Source: Prado023 sp963818445
GTDB taxonomy: Bacteria > Actinomycetota > Actinomycetes > S36-B12 > CAIYMF01
DNA: 64,000 nt
Assembly (NCBI GenBank): GCA_963818445.1
Contig: CAWFSG010000012.1
Location: 163,874 to 227,873, forward strand
Direction: 5' to 3'
Shown: piece by piece, positions 28,667 through 37,142 of the stretch
Numbering within the stretch: the first letter of the stretch is position 1
Layout of the letters: each line of letters opens with the position of its first letter
Notes under the pieces: model-generated
Database searches by the model: none
What the model was told of the DNA's origin: nothing
What the model saw: only the letters and a program-made list of their open reading frames with translations
Position numbers and translations under genes: made by a program

Positions 28667-30451
28667 TCACGGCCTCCTCGGCGCGGACCCACCCTGCGGA
28701 TGGTCCAGTGGGTTCTCCAGCGGGGCGTCCTCGACGTGGCCGAGATGCTCGGGATCCTCGGCGACGATGTGCACCTGGTGCGCCGCGTCGAGGTCCTCCC
28801 CGGTGGCATAGGGATCGGCCGGCAACTCGCCCGCGGGCGTCGCCCCCGGCTGGCCCGGCACCGGGGCGGAGGTGCCGCCGGCCTTCCACGCGACGGCCTC
28901 CGCCTGCGCCGGGAGCCAGACCAGGATGATCACCAGCGCGATGAGCAGGAGCGTCAGGGCCATGTAGGCCGCGACATGGAACGCGGGGATGAACGCAGCA
29001 TCCCCGGCAGAGCGCAGCATGTCGGCCTGATCGGCTGTCACCTTCCCCGACGCCTGCAACTTCGCGGCCACCTCATAGGTCGCGCCGACGCTGTCCGAGG
29101 CCTTGGCCTGGAGATCGGCCGGGAGTGGGCTGCCCTGCAGCGCACTGGACATCGAGCCCGAGAACTTGGTGGCGACCACCGACGAGATGATCGCCACGCC
29201 GAGGGTCGCTCCGACCTGGCGAACCGTGTTCTGCACCGCCGACCCCGCGCCCGAGCGCTGGGGTGGCGTCGCCAGGGTCATGCGGGTCGTCGAAGGGGCG
29301 ACCACGTTGCCCATCCCGAAGCCGAACACGAACGGGATGAGGATCAGCAACCAGACCGGCGTGGTCAGGTCAAGACGCGTGAACATGAACATCGCCACCG
29401 AGGCCAGCACAAGACCGAACGGGATGACCCGTCGCGCACCGAACCTGGCCACCATCTTCCCGCTGCGGGGGGCGGACAGCAGCTGCCCGATCGCGAACGG
29501 GACGGTCAGTGCGCCCGACTGCAGCGGAGACCAGCCGCGCACCACCTGGTAGTAGAACGCAAGGAAGATCAGCGATCCGCTGAGCGCGGCGAACGTCAGC
29601 GAGGTGGCCGACAGCGGCACCGAGAATGACCGGATCGAGAACAGGCTCAGGTCCATCGAGGGATGGTCGGTGCGCGACTCCCAGAACAGGAACCCGGCCA
29701 GGACCGCGACGCCGAACCCGATCCACGCGTACGTGACCGGCTCGCTCCAGCCGGCCTCCTGGATCCCGTACACCAGCGCCAGCAGGCCCACGATCGACAG
29801 CACGAGACCGAGGGGGTCCAGGCGCCCGGGGTGCGGGTTGCGCGACTCCGGCACGTTGGCCAGGATCCCGCCGATCCCGATGATGATGATCGGGATGTTG
29901 ATCAGGAACACCGAGCCCCACCAGAAGTGCTCGAGCAGGAACCCGCCGAGCAGCGGGCCGAGGGCGACAGCACCACCGACGGCTGCGGCCCAGATGCCGA
30001 TCGCCTTGCCGCGCTCCGCGGGCGGGAAGATCACCGTGATGATCGACAGGGTCACGGGCAGCACGGACGCGCCGCCGATCCCCATCAGCCCGCGCGCGAC
30101 GATCAGCTGCAGGGGGGTCTGGGCGAACGCGCTGAGCAGTGACGCGGCCGCGAACAGCACGAGACCGATGATCAGGATCTTGCGCCGCCCGTAGCGGTCG
30201 CCGAGCACGCCCCAGGTGAACAGCAGTGCGGCGAACACCAGGGAGTAGGAGTTGATCGCCCAGATCAGCTCGCTCTGGGTGGCGCCGAGGTCGTCCTGGA
30301 TCGTCTTGAGCGCGACGTTGAGCACGGTGTTGTCGAGCACGACGACGAGCAGGCTGACGACCAGGGCGGCCAGCGCGCGCCACCGGTGCGGCGCCACGAC
30401 GGGCGCCGGGGGCGCGGCCGGACTCGGGGCGGCAGGACTCGGGGTGCTCAT
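28667..30451 (-). CDS. DHA2-type (14-TMS) MFS drug efflux transporter
   Basis: This 594-residue membrane protein has about 14 hydrophobic helices. Motif A appears as GVLGDRYGRRKILIIG, and motif C-like segments LDNTVLNVALKTIQ and GIWAAAVGGAVALGPLLGGFL identify the EmrB/QacA (DHA2) group of H+-coupled multidrug exporters. Residues ~420-465 form an extracytoplasmic loop between helices 13 and 14. The last ~70 residues are a Pro/Glu/His-rich cytoplasmic tail, longer than usual. Regulation is not visible; no TetR/MarR gene is adjacent. Confidence 0.88.
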   Translation of the reverse strand: MSTPSPAAPSPAAPPAPVVAPHRWRALAALVVSLLVVVLDNTVLNVALKTIQDDLGATQSELIWAINSYSLVFAALLFTWGVLGDRYGRRKILIIGLVLFAAASLLSAFAQTPLQLIVARGLMGIGGASVLPVTLSIITVIFPPAERGKAIGIWAAAVGGAVALGPLLGGFLLEHFWWGSVFLINIPIIIIGIGGILANVPESRNPHPGRLDPLGLVLSIVGLLALVYGIQEAGWSEPVTYAWIGFGVAVLAGFLFWESRTDHPSMDLSLFSIRSFSVPLSATSLTFAALSGSLIFLAFYYQVVRGWSPLQSGALTVPFAIGQLLSAPRSGKMVARFGARRVIPFGLVLASVAMFMFTRLDLTTPVWLLILIPFVFGFGMGNVVAPSTTRMTLATPPQRSGAGSAVQNTVRQVGATLGVAIISSVVATKFSGSMSSALQGSPLPADLQAKASDSVGATYEVAAKLQASGKVTADQADMLRSAGDAAFIPAFHVAAYMALTLLLIALVIILVWLPAQAEAVAWKAGGTSAPVPGQPGATPAGELPADPYATGEDLDAAHQVHIVAEDPEHLGHVEDAPLENPLDHPQGGSAPRRP

Positions 30452-30660
30452 GGCGGCTCAACCTACTCCGGGCCAGAGGCATTCCCTCCTGACGTGTGCG
30501 GCACGTCACACGGGCCGGCCTGCGCCCGCCTGCCGACCCGGTTCGGCTCGCAAGCGAACCGCCGGGGGCAGTTCGCGGGTCCGGTCACCGCCCAGTAGCG
30601 TGGAATGGCTACCCGCCGAGTGGAGGATGCCCGCGGGTTGCCTCGGTCCAGGAGGTTCGC

Positions 30661-31281
30661 ATGACGTCCGGAGATCCGCAGCCACCCCCGTCGCCGTCCA
30701 CGTCCGCGATCCCGCCTGCCATCCCGCACCACCGCCGGACGGTGGTCGTCGAGGTCTCAGATGCCGCTGAGGGCCTGATCGAGGTGGCTGGCCGGATGCG
30801 CGATGAACGACCCTGGGCGACCGACCCCCTCGACCTGCCCGTCGTCCACGACCTCGGCCTGGCGGTCACTGTGTCCTTGGCCGACTTCGTCGTCCGCGAA
30901 GTCCGCGTCGACTTCTGGACCTACCCGCACGCCGAATGCGTGGACATCGCCGCGGCCCATCAGGCGCTGGTCGGTGTGACCCTCGGCCGGGGCTGGAACG
31001 CCGCAGTCCGCGAGCGACTCGGCGGGCCGGCCGGGTGCACCCACCTGAGGGAGCTGGCCAGGGCGCTGGCCCCGACCCTCCTGCAGGCCGCGTTCTCCGC
31101 CCGGCTGCGCGTCGGCGGACGAGACGATCCGGAGTACCGCGAGGCTCGCGCCATGCTGCCCCTGATCGCCGACACCTGCCATGTCTGGGCCGTGGGAGGC
31201 GTGGCGGAGCAGAAGCTGCAGCGCGGCTGGCGACCGGGCAGCTCCCTGACCCCGATCCCCGCGCTGGAGGACCTCCCCTAG
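30661..31281 (+). CDS. DUF2889 domain protein
   Basis: This 206-residue protein starts at ATG 30661 behind a perfect AGGAGG. Residues ~25-190 fit DUF2889, with RRTVVVEVS, an R-D-ERPW-type segment, DLPVVHDLGLAVTVS and CTHLRELARALAPTLLQAA near the end. The family is uncharacterised and often occurs in aromatic or steroid degradation loci; no such genes are near. The protein is soluble, with a Pro-rich N-terminal ~25 residues. The frame is open for 55 codons upstream but without coding character. Confidence 0.75.
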   Translation: MTSGDPQPPPSPSTSAIPPAIPHHRRTVVVEVSDAAEGLIEVAGRMRDERPWATDPLDLPVVHDLGLAVTVSLADFVVREVRVDFWTYPHAECVDIAAAHQALVGVTLGRGWNAAVRERLGGPAGCTHLRELARALAPTLLQAAFSARLRVGGRDDPEYREARAMLPLIADTCHVWAVGGVAEQKLQRGWRPGSSLTPIPALEDLP

Positions 31282-31417
31282 ACCTGCGCGCGAGGACGTC
31301 GACCACTCACGGCGCTGACCCCCACGTTCCGGATCTCCCCGTCGGGCGGTGCTACCGTCGCGCTGGCCGACCCGCTCGGGCCGGCCGCTCGAGCACGTTG
31401 GGTGAAGGGGCCTGATC

Positions 31418-32224
31418 ATGCGCGTACGTACCGTGGCCACGCTTGTGATGCTTCTGGCCCTGCCGCTCGCGGCGTGTGCCAGCTCGAACGACGCGGGGTC
31501 CGGCGATGCAGCGTCGGCCCCCGCCCAGTCACTGGCGGGCACGGCCTGGGACCTGGCGCAGTACGCGCCAGCCGGAGAGTCGACGCTCACCTCCGTGCCC
31601 GACGCCGTGAAGGCCACGGCGGAGTTCACCGCCGACCAGATCGCTGGATCCAGCGGCTGCAACCGGTTCACCGGTGGGTACACGACCGACGGGACGACCA
31701 TCGAGATCGGACCGCTGGCGTCTACCGCCATGGCGTGCCTCGGAGACGCGATGGCCGTGGAGGCCGACTACCTGGCCCGACTGGACGAGGCGACCACCTT
31801 CTCGATCGGCGACGGCACCATGACGATGAGCGACGGATCGGGTCAGGTCGTGCTGTCCTACACGGCGGCGGTCCCGATCACGCTCACCGGGACGAACTGG
31901 TCGGCCAACGGGATCAACACCGGCACGGGAGCGGTCTCCTCGCTGGTCGCCGACACCACCGTCACCGCGGTGTTCGCCGAGGACGGGACGATCTCGGGCA
32001 ATGCCGGGTGCAACACCTACAACGGGACCTACGAGGTGTCCGGGACGGACATGACGATCGGGCCGCTGGCCACGACCCGGATGGCCTGCGAGCCGGACGT
32101 GAGCGACCAGGAGGCCAACTACCTCGCGGCGCTGGGCCGAGTCACCACCTTCACGATCCGGGGCGACCAGCTGGAGCTGCGCGACGACGAGGGCGCGCTC
32201 CAGGCCGGGTACGTCGCCGGCTGA
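31418..32224 (+). CDS. Lipoprotein with two META domains
   Basis: This 268-residue lipoprotein has signal MRVRTVATLVMLLALPL with lipobox AAC (Cys ~20). Two tandem META/HslJ-like domains follow (~38-145 and ~150-262), each with the GTxWxxxxY-like start and the FTADQIAGSSGCNRFTGGYT or FAEDGTISGNAGCNTYNGTY core, and a Met-Ala-Cys pair in between. META domains occur in HslJ-type heat-inducible envelope proteins; their role here is unknown. The mature protein should sit on the outer membrane face. The gene stands alone. Confidence 0.82.
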   Translation: MRVRTVATLVMLLALPLAACASSNDAGSGDAASAPAQSLAGTAWDLAQYAPAGESTLTSVPDAVKATAEFTADQIAGSSGCNRFTGGYTTDGTTIEIGPLASTAMACLGDAMAVEADYLARLDEATTFSIGDGTMTMSDGSGQVVLSYTAAVPITLTGTNWSANGINTGTGAVSSLVADTTVTAVFAEDGTISGNAGCNTYNGTYEVSGTDMTIGPLATTRMACEPDVSDQEANYLAALGRVTTFTIRGDQLELRDDEGALQAGYVAG

Positions 32225-32329
32225 GGCCATCCGGCAACTCGTGGAAGGCGAGATGGGGGTCGGTCGACTCTGGCGACAGCGGCTGATCCGCGGTCTGCTG
32301 GAGGTGGACGGATCGAGGAGGTGCCGACC

Positions 32330-32473
32330 ATGAGCAGCGTCCAGTCCCGGGGTCGACTGACAGTGCGCTCGTTCGATGAGGGGCGCGGTGTCCATGCCCG
32401 ACGTCATGTGCGTCGGCCAGGTCGGGTGGTGAAGCAGCGCATGGGCCATACCCGCCGTCGCGAACGCTCGTAG
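32330..32473 (+). CDS. Possible small Arg-rich protein, 47 residues
   Basis: A short frame begins MSSVQSRGRL and ends RRRERS, with a good GAGGAGGTG ribosome site 7 nt upstream. It is strongly basic (about 14 Arg). The sequence has no recognised motif. It is in the 328 bp gap between the META lipoprotein and the leftward DUF2202 gene, where nothing else is visible. It may be a nucleic-acid-binding microprotein or chance. Confidence 0.3.
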   Translation: MSSVQSRGRLTVRSFDEGRGVHARRHVRRPGRVVKQRMGHTRRRERS

Positions 32474-32552
32474 CGATCACGGCCAATGTGGCCCAGGACC
32501 TGGCCCAGGACCTGCAGGAGGCCGCAGCATGCCGTTCGCCTCGTCGCCCGGG

Positions 32553-33089
32553 TCAGGCCGGCTGGACCTCGCGTTCGAAGGCCGCCAAGTGGTTCAGGGA
32601 CCCGGCCAGCAGGTTCTCCACGACCTGCTCGACATCGGCGGGCGGCGCCATTTCCAGCAGCTCCCCGAGGTCGGTGATGTCAGTCTCCTCGATGAGGATC
32701 CCGACCGCCATGGCCTCGGACCGGCTGGTCTGGACCCGCTGAGCGAGCTGGTCGTAGAGCCCCTGCAGGCTCTGGTCGGTGAACTCTCCGGCGGCGTTGC
32801 CGATCGTCGGATCCGTCAGCTCGTAGCGAAGCAGCAACGTACGGACCGAGTCGACGTGAGTGTCCTCGGAGACGGCGATGTGGCTGAACACCTGGTCCCC
32901 GTACTCGGCCAGAGCCAGCTCATAGACGTCCCCTGCGAGCTTCTCCTCCTCGATCAGGTACTGGAGCTCGGATGCAGGTACGGAACCCTCGTCGCCAGGT
33001 AGGGCGCTGGCGACGAGGGCGGGGCCGCCCGCGCAGGTGACTGCGGTGGCGATGAGGACTGCGAGGGCGGTCCGACGAGTCCGAGTCAT
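32553..33089 (-). CDS. Secreted DUF2202 ferritin-like protein
   Basis: This 178-residue protein has a signal peptide (MTRTRRTALAVLIATAVTC, cleavage near ALP at ~35) and a DUF2202 domain. The domain is a ferritin-like four-helix bundle with EEEKLAGDVYELALAEYG, IAVSEDTHVDSVRTLL and SLNHLAAFER. The repeated Glu and His residues could bind di-iron, as in ferritin-like folds. The start at 33089 follows a perfect AGGAGGTCACC; in-frame sequence upstream (to 33179) is not coding-like. It lies 168 bp downstream of the histidine kinase gene and in the same direction, so it may belong to that two-component locus. Confidence 0.8.
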   Translation of the reverse strand: MTRTRRTALAVLIATAVTCAGGPALVASALPGDEGSVPASELQYLIEEEKLAGDVYELALAEYGDQVFSHIAVSEDTHVDSVRTLLLRYELTDPTIGNAAGEFTDQSLQGLYDQLAQRVQTSRSEAMAVGILIEETDITDLGELLEMAPPADVEQVVENLLAGSLNHLAAFEREVQPA

Positions 33090-33257
33090 GGTGACCTCCT
33101 GATCCATTCCGTCGCCTCCAGCCTCCTCCCCCATGCCCCTGCCCTCCCACACCTGCAGGGTTAAGTCCTCGACATGCACCGACTAAGGAGGCCGAGCTGA
33201 GGCTCACCCGGGTTCAGCGAGGCCGTCAGGCTCCGATGGTGCGCCTCCGACCGGCAC

Positions 33258-34322
33258 TCACCGGAGCCCTGAGCCGGTGTCCCCCGTCGACAGGGGAAGC
33301 CGCACTGAGATGGTTGCGCCGCGCCCTTCCTTGGAGTGCACCCGCACCTTGCCGCCCTGCGCCTCGACCAGCGCACGGACGATCGGCAGACCGAGCCCCG
33401 ACCCGCGGGTCCCATCCGCCGACACGCCACGCCAGGACCGGTCGAAGACGAAAGGTAGCTCGTCCGCGCGGAACCCGGGCCCATCGTCGGACACCTCCAG
33501 CACGCCGAACCCTTCGTCGATGAGCACCCGGATCGTCACTCGATCTCCGGGGCGACAGTAGAGGACGGTGTTGGCCAGGAGGTTTCCCACCACCTGGTGC
33601 ATCCGGTCCGCATCGGCAAGGATCCGGACCTCGCGGTCAACGTCACGCTCGACGAGCAGCCCGGCCGACTCCATCGCCCCCTGTCGGGCGGCCAGGGCAA
33701 GGTCCGCGAGCTGCCCGAGCTCGACCTCGGAGATGTGGAGCTGCACACCGGAAGACTCGGCCTCCGACAGCTGGGAGAGGTCGTTGACGATCCGCCCCAG
33801 CCGTGTGGCCTGGTCATGCAGGGCTGCCAGCGTCGCCGGCTCGGCCGGGACCAAGCCGTCGCGCAGCTCCTCCAGTCCGATCTGCAGCGCGGTCAGCGGC
33901 GTTCGCAGCTCATGGGCGATGTCGGCGGTGAGCTGACGACGGGCGTTCTCCGATCGTTCGATCTCCTCGGCCGCTGCATTCAGCGCGGTGGTGAGATCAG
34001 CGAACTCGGGTGGCCCGAGATCGACGGGACGGGCGGAGTGGTCACCGGCGGCGAACCGACGGGCTGTGTCGATGTAGCCGTCGATGGGGCGCATCAGCCG
34101 GCGTGCCATGACCACCGACAGGATGGTCGCCGTCACCAGAGCGACCGCGGTAGCAGCCAGCAGCCACGGGGGCGAGACGGCATCGTCTGGATGGGGCGGG
34201 TCAGCCACCAGGTGTGGCACGACGGTGCCGACGAACAGGACCGCCAGCGATGACGCTGATACAAGCAGGATCGCCCCGGCGAGCCGACGGCCCATCCGGC
34301 CGAGGCGCCGGCGGTCACTCAT
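33258..34322 (-). CDS. Sensor histidine kinase (TCS 1)
   Basis: This 354-residue kinase has two membrane helices (~14-36 and ~53-73) around a very short ~16-residue outer loop, a HAMP domain (~75-125), and HisKA with phospho-acceptor His137 in ADIAHELRTPLTALQ. The HATPase domain has N-box GNLLANTVLYC, DDGPGF and GSGLGLPIVRAL. It is the partner of the response regulator at 34315-34998; the genes overlap by 8 bp. It is a close paralogue of the kinase at 37135-38456 across the dimerisation domain. The tiny outer loop suggests intramembrane or protein-mediated sensing. Confidence 0.9.
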   Translation of the reverse strand: MSDRRRLGRMGRRLAGAILLVSASSLAVLFVGTVVPHLVADPPHPDDAVSPPWLLAATAVALVTATILSVVMARRLMRPIDGYIDTARRFAAGDHSARPVDLGPPEFADLTTALNAAAEEIERSENARRQLTADIAHELRTPLTALQIGLEELRDGLVPAEPATLAALHDQATRLGRIVNDLSQLSEAESSGVQLHISEVELGQLADLALAARQGAMESAGLLVERDVDREVRILADADRMHQVVGNLLANTVLYCRPGDRVTIRVLIDEGFGVLEVSDDGPGFRADELPFVFDRSWRGVSADGTRGSGLGLPIVRALVEAQGGKVRVHSKEGRGATISVRLPLSTGDTGSGLR

Positions 34323-34998
34323 CGGCCGGCAGCCCCAGCCGGTAGCCGAACCCCACGACGGTCTGGACGACGTCCTGACCGTCGGGGCCGAGCTTGTGCC
34401 GGAGGTTCTTCACGTGTGAGTCCACGGCTCGCTCGTACCCCTCGAACGTGTAGCCGCTGATCCGCTCGACCAGCTCCCGGCGCGTGAACACCCGCCCGGG
34501 GGCGCTCGTAAGGGCGAGCAGGAGACCCCATTCGTGTGGGGTCAGGGAAAGATCACACCCCGCGAGGGTGGCCCGGTGGCCCGCCTCGTCGATCTGGAGC
34601 CGACCGCCGCCGAACGACGCGACCGCCGCGGGCGCCTGTAGCCGACCCCCTCGAGCCAGCACGGCACGAACCCGCAGCACCACTTCCGTGGGGCTGAACG
34701 GCTTGACCACATAGTCGTCGGCGCCCATGCGCAGGCCCGCGATCCGGTCGCTGACACTCGTGCGCGCGGTGAGCACGATCACCGGAATGTCTGGGACTGC
34801 GCTCTCCAGGACGTCCATCCCGTCGATGTCGGGAAGCCCCAGGTCGAGCAGGAGCAGGTCCGGCCGGATGTTCTCGATCAACCGCAGCGCCTCGGCGCCC
34901 GTCGAGGCGGTCAGCACAGAGAGCCCAGCACGCTCCAGGTAGCGCCGCAGGGCCTCGCGGATGTCCTGCTCGTCCTCGACCACGAGAACCGTCTGCAT
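34315..34998 (-). CDS. OmpR-family response regulator (TCS 1)
   Basis: This 227-residue regulator has the receiver domain with Asp52 as phosphorylation site (LLLLDLGLPDIDG), acidic pocket VEDEQD and the K-P motif VVKPFSPTE. A winged-helix DNA-binding domain follows (~130-225), with YERAVDSHVKNLRHKLG as recognition helix. The start at 34998 (MQTVLVVEDE) is chosen from the family; the frame is open upstream. It overlaps the kinase gene. It closely resembles the regulator at 36459-37142, including an almost identical recognition helix, so both may bind similar DNA. Confidence 0.9.
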   Translation of the reverse strand: MQTVLVVEDEQDIREALRRYLERAGLSVLTASTGAEALRLIENIRPDLLLLDLGLPDIDGMDVLESAVPDIPVIVLTARTSVSDRIAGLRMGADDYVVKPFSPTEVVLRVRAVLARGGRLQAPAAVASFGGGRLQIDEAGHRATLAGCDLSLTPHEWGLLLALTSAPGRVFTRRELVERISGYTFEGYERAVDSHVKNLRHKLGPDGQDVVQTVVGFGYRLGLPADE

Positions 34999-35113
34999 GA
35001 GTTCATTGTGCGCCTCGAGGGCGACGGAACGCCGACGGGCGCTGCGGGCGAGTCCCCCGTCTGTCTGGGAGATCAGCGATGTCATCGGCCTCTCCTTGCT
35101 CATGCTCAGCACT

Positions 35114-35147
35114 GCCGGGCCGACCGCCCTTGGACAGCCGGCCCGGC
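35114..35147 (-). terminator. Hairpin after the polyglycine protein gene
   Basis: A 9-bp GC stem (GCCGGGCCG at 35114-35122 with CGGCCCGGC at 35139-35147) and a 16-nt loop lie 20 nt beyond the stop of the leftward gene ending at 35167. There is no clear U tract. It separates that gene from the downstream regulator gene. Confidence 0.55.
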
Positions 35148-35166
35148 GCCTGCGGATGCGGTGCTG

Positions 35167-36069
35167 CTACGGCCGACGGCCGCCCCCGCCCCCGCCGCCC
35201 CCGCCGCCAACGGTGATGGTCAGCGAGACCATTGACCCGAGGACGGTGGTCCCGTCCTCGGCGAGGACCGCGGTCACGGTGCCGTTGTTGGCACCGGTGA
35301 TGGTCACGTTCGGGAACGTGTACTCGATGACGTAGTTGCCCGCGGCCGGTACCCGCAGGTTGTACCCATACACGACCCGACCGGTGGCGTTGATCTCGGC
35401 GCTGGCCGTCCCGTCGACGATCGCGGCCTCAGGGTGACCCTCGGAGTAGATCTTCAGGTGAGCACCGGCGGCCCAGACTCGCGTCTCGGCAAACAGCACC
35501 GGGTCGCTCGCGTAGGTCGTCAACTGGGTGTCCGGGTCGACGGTCACGATGGCCTTCGTCCCGTAGGCGGACAGCCTGTCGAGCTCATCCGGCTGCAGCT
35601 TCACCACGGTGAAGCCGGTCAACTGCTGGGCGCCCGCGTTCAAGCCCATCTCGACGCGGATCGGGCTGCCGACCTTCATCATCGCATCGCCTGCGAGGTT
35701 GTCGCCCCACGCTGCTGCCACAGTCGCCGACGGCTCGCCCTCCAGGCAACCGGCCTGCCAGCTGTGCACACCCTGCACGTAGTAGTAGCCCTCCACGGGG
35801 AACCCGGTCTGCGGGACTCCGGTGGGCACTCGGAACGATCCGTCACACGTCAGTCCGGACGGGTTGACTGCGCCGACGTAGATCGCCGGTACGGACAGGC
35901 TGTTTGCGGTGATCTCCTCACCACCGCCACCCCCGCCCCCTCCACCGCCACCGCCCCCGCCACCGCCGGGCGTGCCCTTGGCGAAGGCTGCGCCGGGTAC
36001 GACGAGCGCCGCCACTGTGGCGGCTCCCACGAGACCGAGCAGAATCCGGCTGCTCCTGTGTGTACTCAT
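35167..36069 (-). CDS. Secreted protein with two polyglycine runs
   Basis: This 300-residue secreted protein has a signal peptide (MSTHRSSRILLGLVGAAT..., cleavage near AFA-K at ~30). It is followed by 16 consecutive glycines, a globular part of ~235 residues, and a second run of 10 glycines just before the RRP end. The globular part contains GYYYVQGVHSWQAGC, VGSPIRVEMGLNAGA and a final beta-sandwich-like GNYVIEYTFPNVTI. I do not recognise the domain. It sits between two mirror-image two-component systems, so it is a likely target or signal partner. A 13-nt palindrome (36097-36109, CGGGAG-t-CTCCCG) lies 28 nt upstream of its ATG. Confidence 0.75.
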   Translation of the reverse strand: MSTHRSSRILLGLVGAATVAALVVPGAAFAKGTPGGGGGGGGGGGGGGGGEEITANSLSVPAIYVGAVNPSGLTCDGSFRVPTGVPQTGFPVEGYYYVQGVHSWQAGCLEGEPSATVAAAWGDNLAGDAMMKVGSPIRVEMGLNAGAQQLTGFTVVKLQPDELDRLSAYGTKAIVTVDPDTQLTTYASDPVLFAETRVWAAGAHLKIYSEGHPEAAIVDGTASAEINATGRVVYGYNLRVPAAGNYVIEYTFPNVTITGANNGTVTAVLAEDGTTVLGSMVSLTITVGGGGGGGGGGRRP

Positions 36070-36219
36070 CTGATCCTCCTCATCGCCACGGACTCGCGGG
36101 AGTCTCCCGTCTGATGAGCCCAGGACCTGCCCCGCGGTGCGCAGGCACCTTGCGGCTTTCGTCCCGATCTCAGCCTCACATCAGGGCGGTGAAAGGGTGA
36201 TGAATGCCCCGTGACGATC

Positions 36220-36359
36220 GTGTGGAGATCGGTGGCGAACGGAGTGGTGCACCTGAACCGGTGACGGCGTTGTCCCTGGGCCTCCCCGGATGTCCGAATC
36301 GCGCGTCTAGACGCTCCCCGTGTGGCGGACAGGTGATTCGTGTGGAGAATGTGTGGAGA
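36220..36359 (+). promoter_or_regulatory. Repeated GTGTGGAGA sites upstream of TCS 2
   Basis: The 389 bp divergent gap 36070-36458 has no gene. GTGTGGAGA occurs at 36220-36228, 36340-36348 and 36351-36359, with a weaker copy (GTGTGGCGG) at 36320. The last two are 11 bp apart, one helical turn, the spacing used by OmpR/PhoB dimers on direct repeats. They lie ~100 bp upstream of the regulator gene at 36459 and could control it and the secreted protein gene on the other side. Confidence 0.5.
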
Positions 36360-36458
36360 CACGACCCTCGGACTCAATCGCTTCATCCGATGTTCCGATC
36401 GACCGTGCTAGGGGGGTGACTGCGAGAGACCGCACCGTCACGGTGTGGTGACGCGCTC

Positions 36459-37142
36459 ATGGCAACTGTGCTGGTGGTCGAGGACGAACGGGACATCCGG
36501 GAGCTGCTCCGGCGGTTCCTGGAGCGCTCCGGTTGCTCCGTGCTGACCACTGGCTCCGGCGCCGAGGCGCTGCACCTGCTCGCCACCTCCCACATCGACC
36601 TGGTGCTGCTCGACCTGGGCCTGCCGGACATCGACGGGACGGAGATCCTGGAGGAGGCCTCACCGAGGATCCCGGTGATCGTCCTCACCGCCCGATCGGA
36701 CACCCAGGACCGGATCACCGGCCTCAAGCTCGGCGCCGACGACTACATCGTGAAGCCCTTCAGCCCCACCGAGGTGGTCCTGCGCGTCAAGGCGGTGCTG
36801 TCACGCAGCCTCGGCCGGGCGCCGGAGGGCACGACGCGGTCCTTCGGCGGCGGCCTGCTGACGATCGATCCCGCCCAACACCACGCCACCTGCCAGGGTC
36901 GGGAGCTGAACCTGACCGTCAGCGAGTGGGAGCTGCTCCACGCCCTGGCGGACACGCCCGGGCGGGTGCACACCCGGCTGGAGCTGATCAACCGCGTGCG
37001 CGGCTACGAGTTCGAGGGGTACGAACGAACGATCGACTCGCACGTGAAGAACCTGCGCCACAAGCTCGGCGACGACCACCACCACATCGTCGAGACCGTG
37101 GTCGGGGTCGGCTACCGGTTCGGCCTGGCCGTCGATGGCTGA
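36459..37142 (+). CDS. OmpR-family response regulator (TCS 2)
   Basis: This 227-residue regulator has receiver Asp52 (VLLDLGLPDIDG), acidic VEDERD and the IVKPFSPTE switch region. The winged-helix domain contains the recognition helix YERTIDSHVKNLRHKLG. It is the same length as, and strongly similar to, the TCS 1 regulator, which is transcribed in the opposite direction 1.5 kb away. Its stop overlaps the start of its kinase gene by 8 bp. Direct repeats with 11-bp spacing upstream are candidate autoregulatory sites. A palindrome (CACCG-TCA-CGGTG, 36437-36455 region) lies close to the start. Confidence 0.9.
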   Translation: MATVLVVEDERDIRELLRRFLERSGCSVLTTGSGAEALHLLATSHIDLVLLDLGLPDIDGTEILEEASPRIPVIVLTARSDTQDRITGLKLGADDYIVKPFSPTEVVLRVKAVLSRSLGRAPEGTTRSFGGGLLTIDPAQHHATCQGRELNLTVSEWELLHALADTPGRVHTRLELINRVRGYEFEGYERTIDSHVKNLRHKLGDDHHHIVETVVGVGYRFGLAVDG

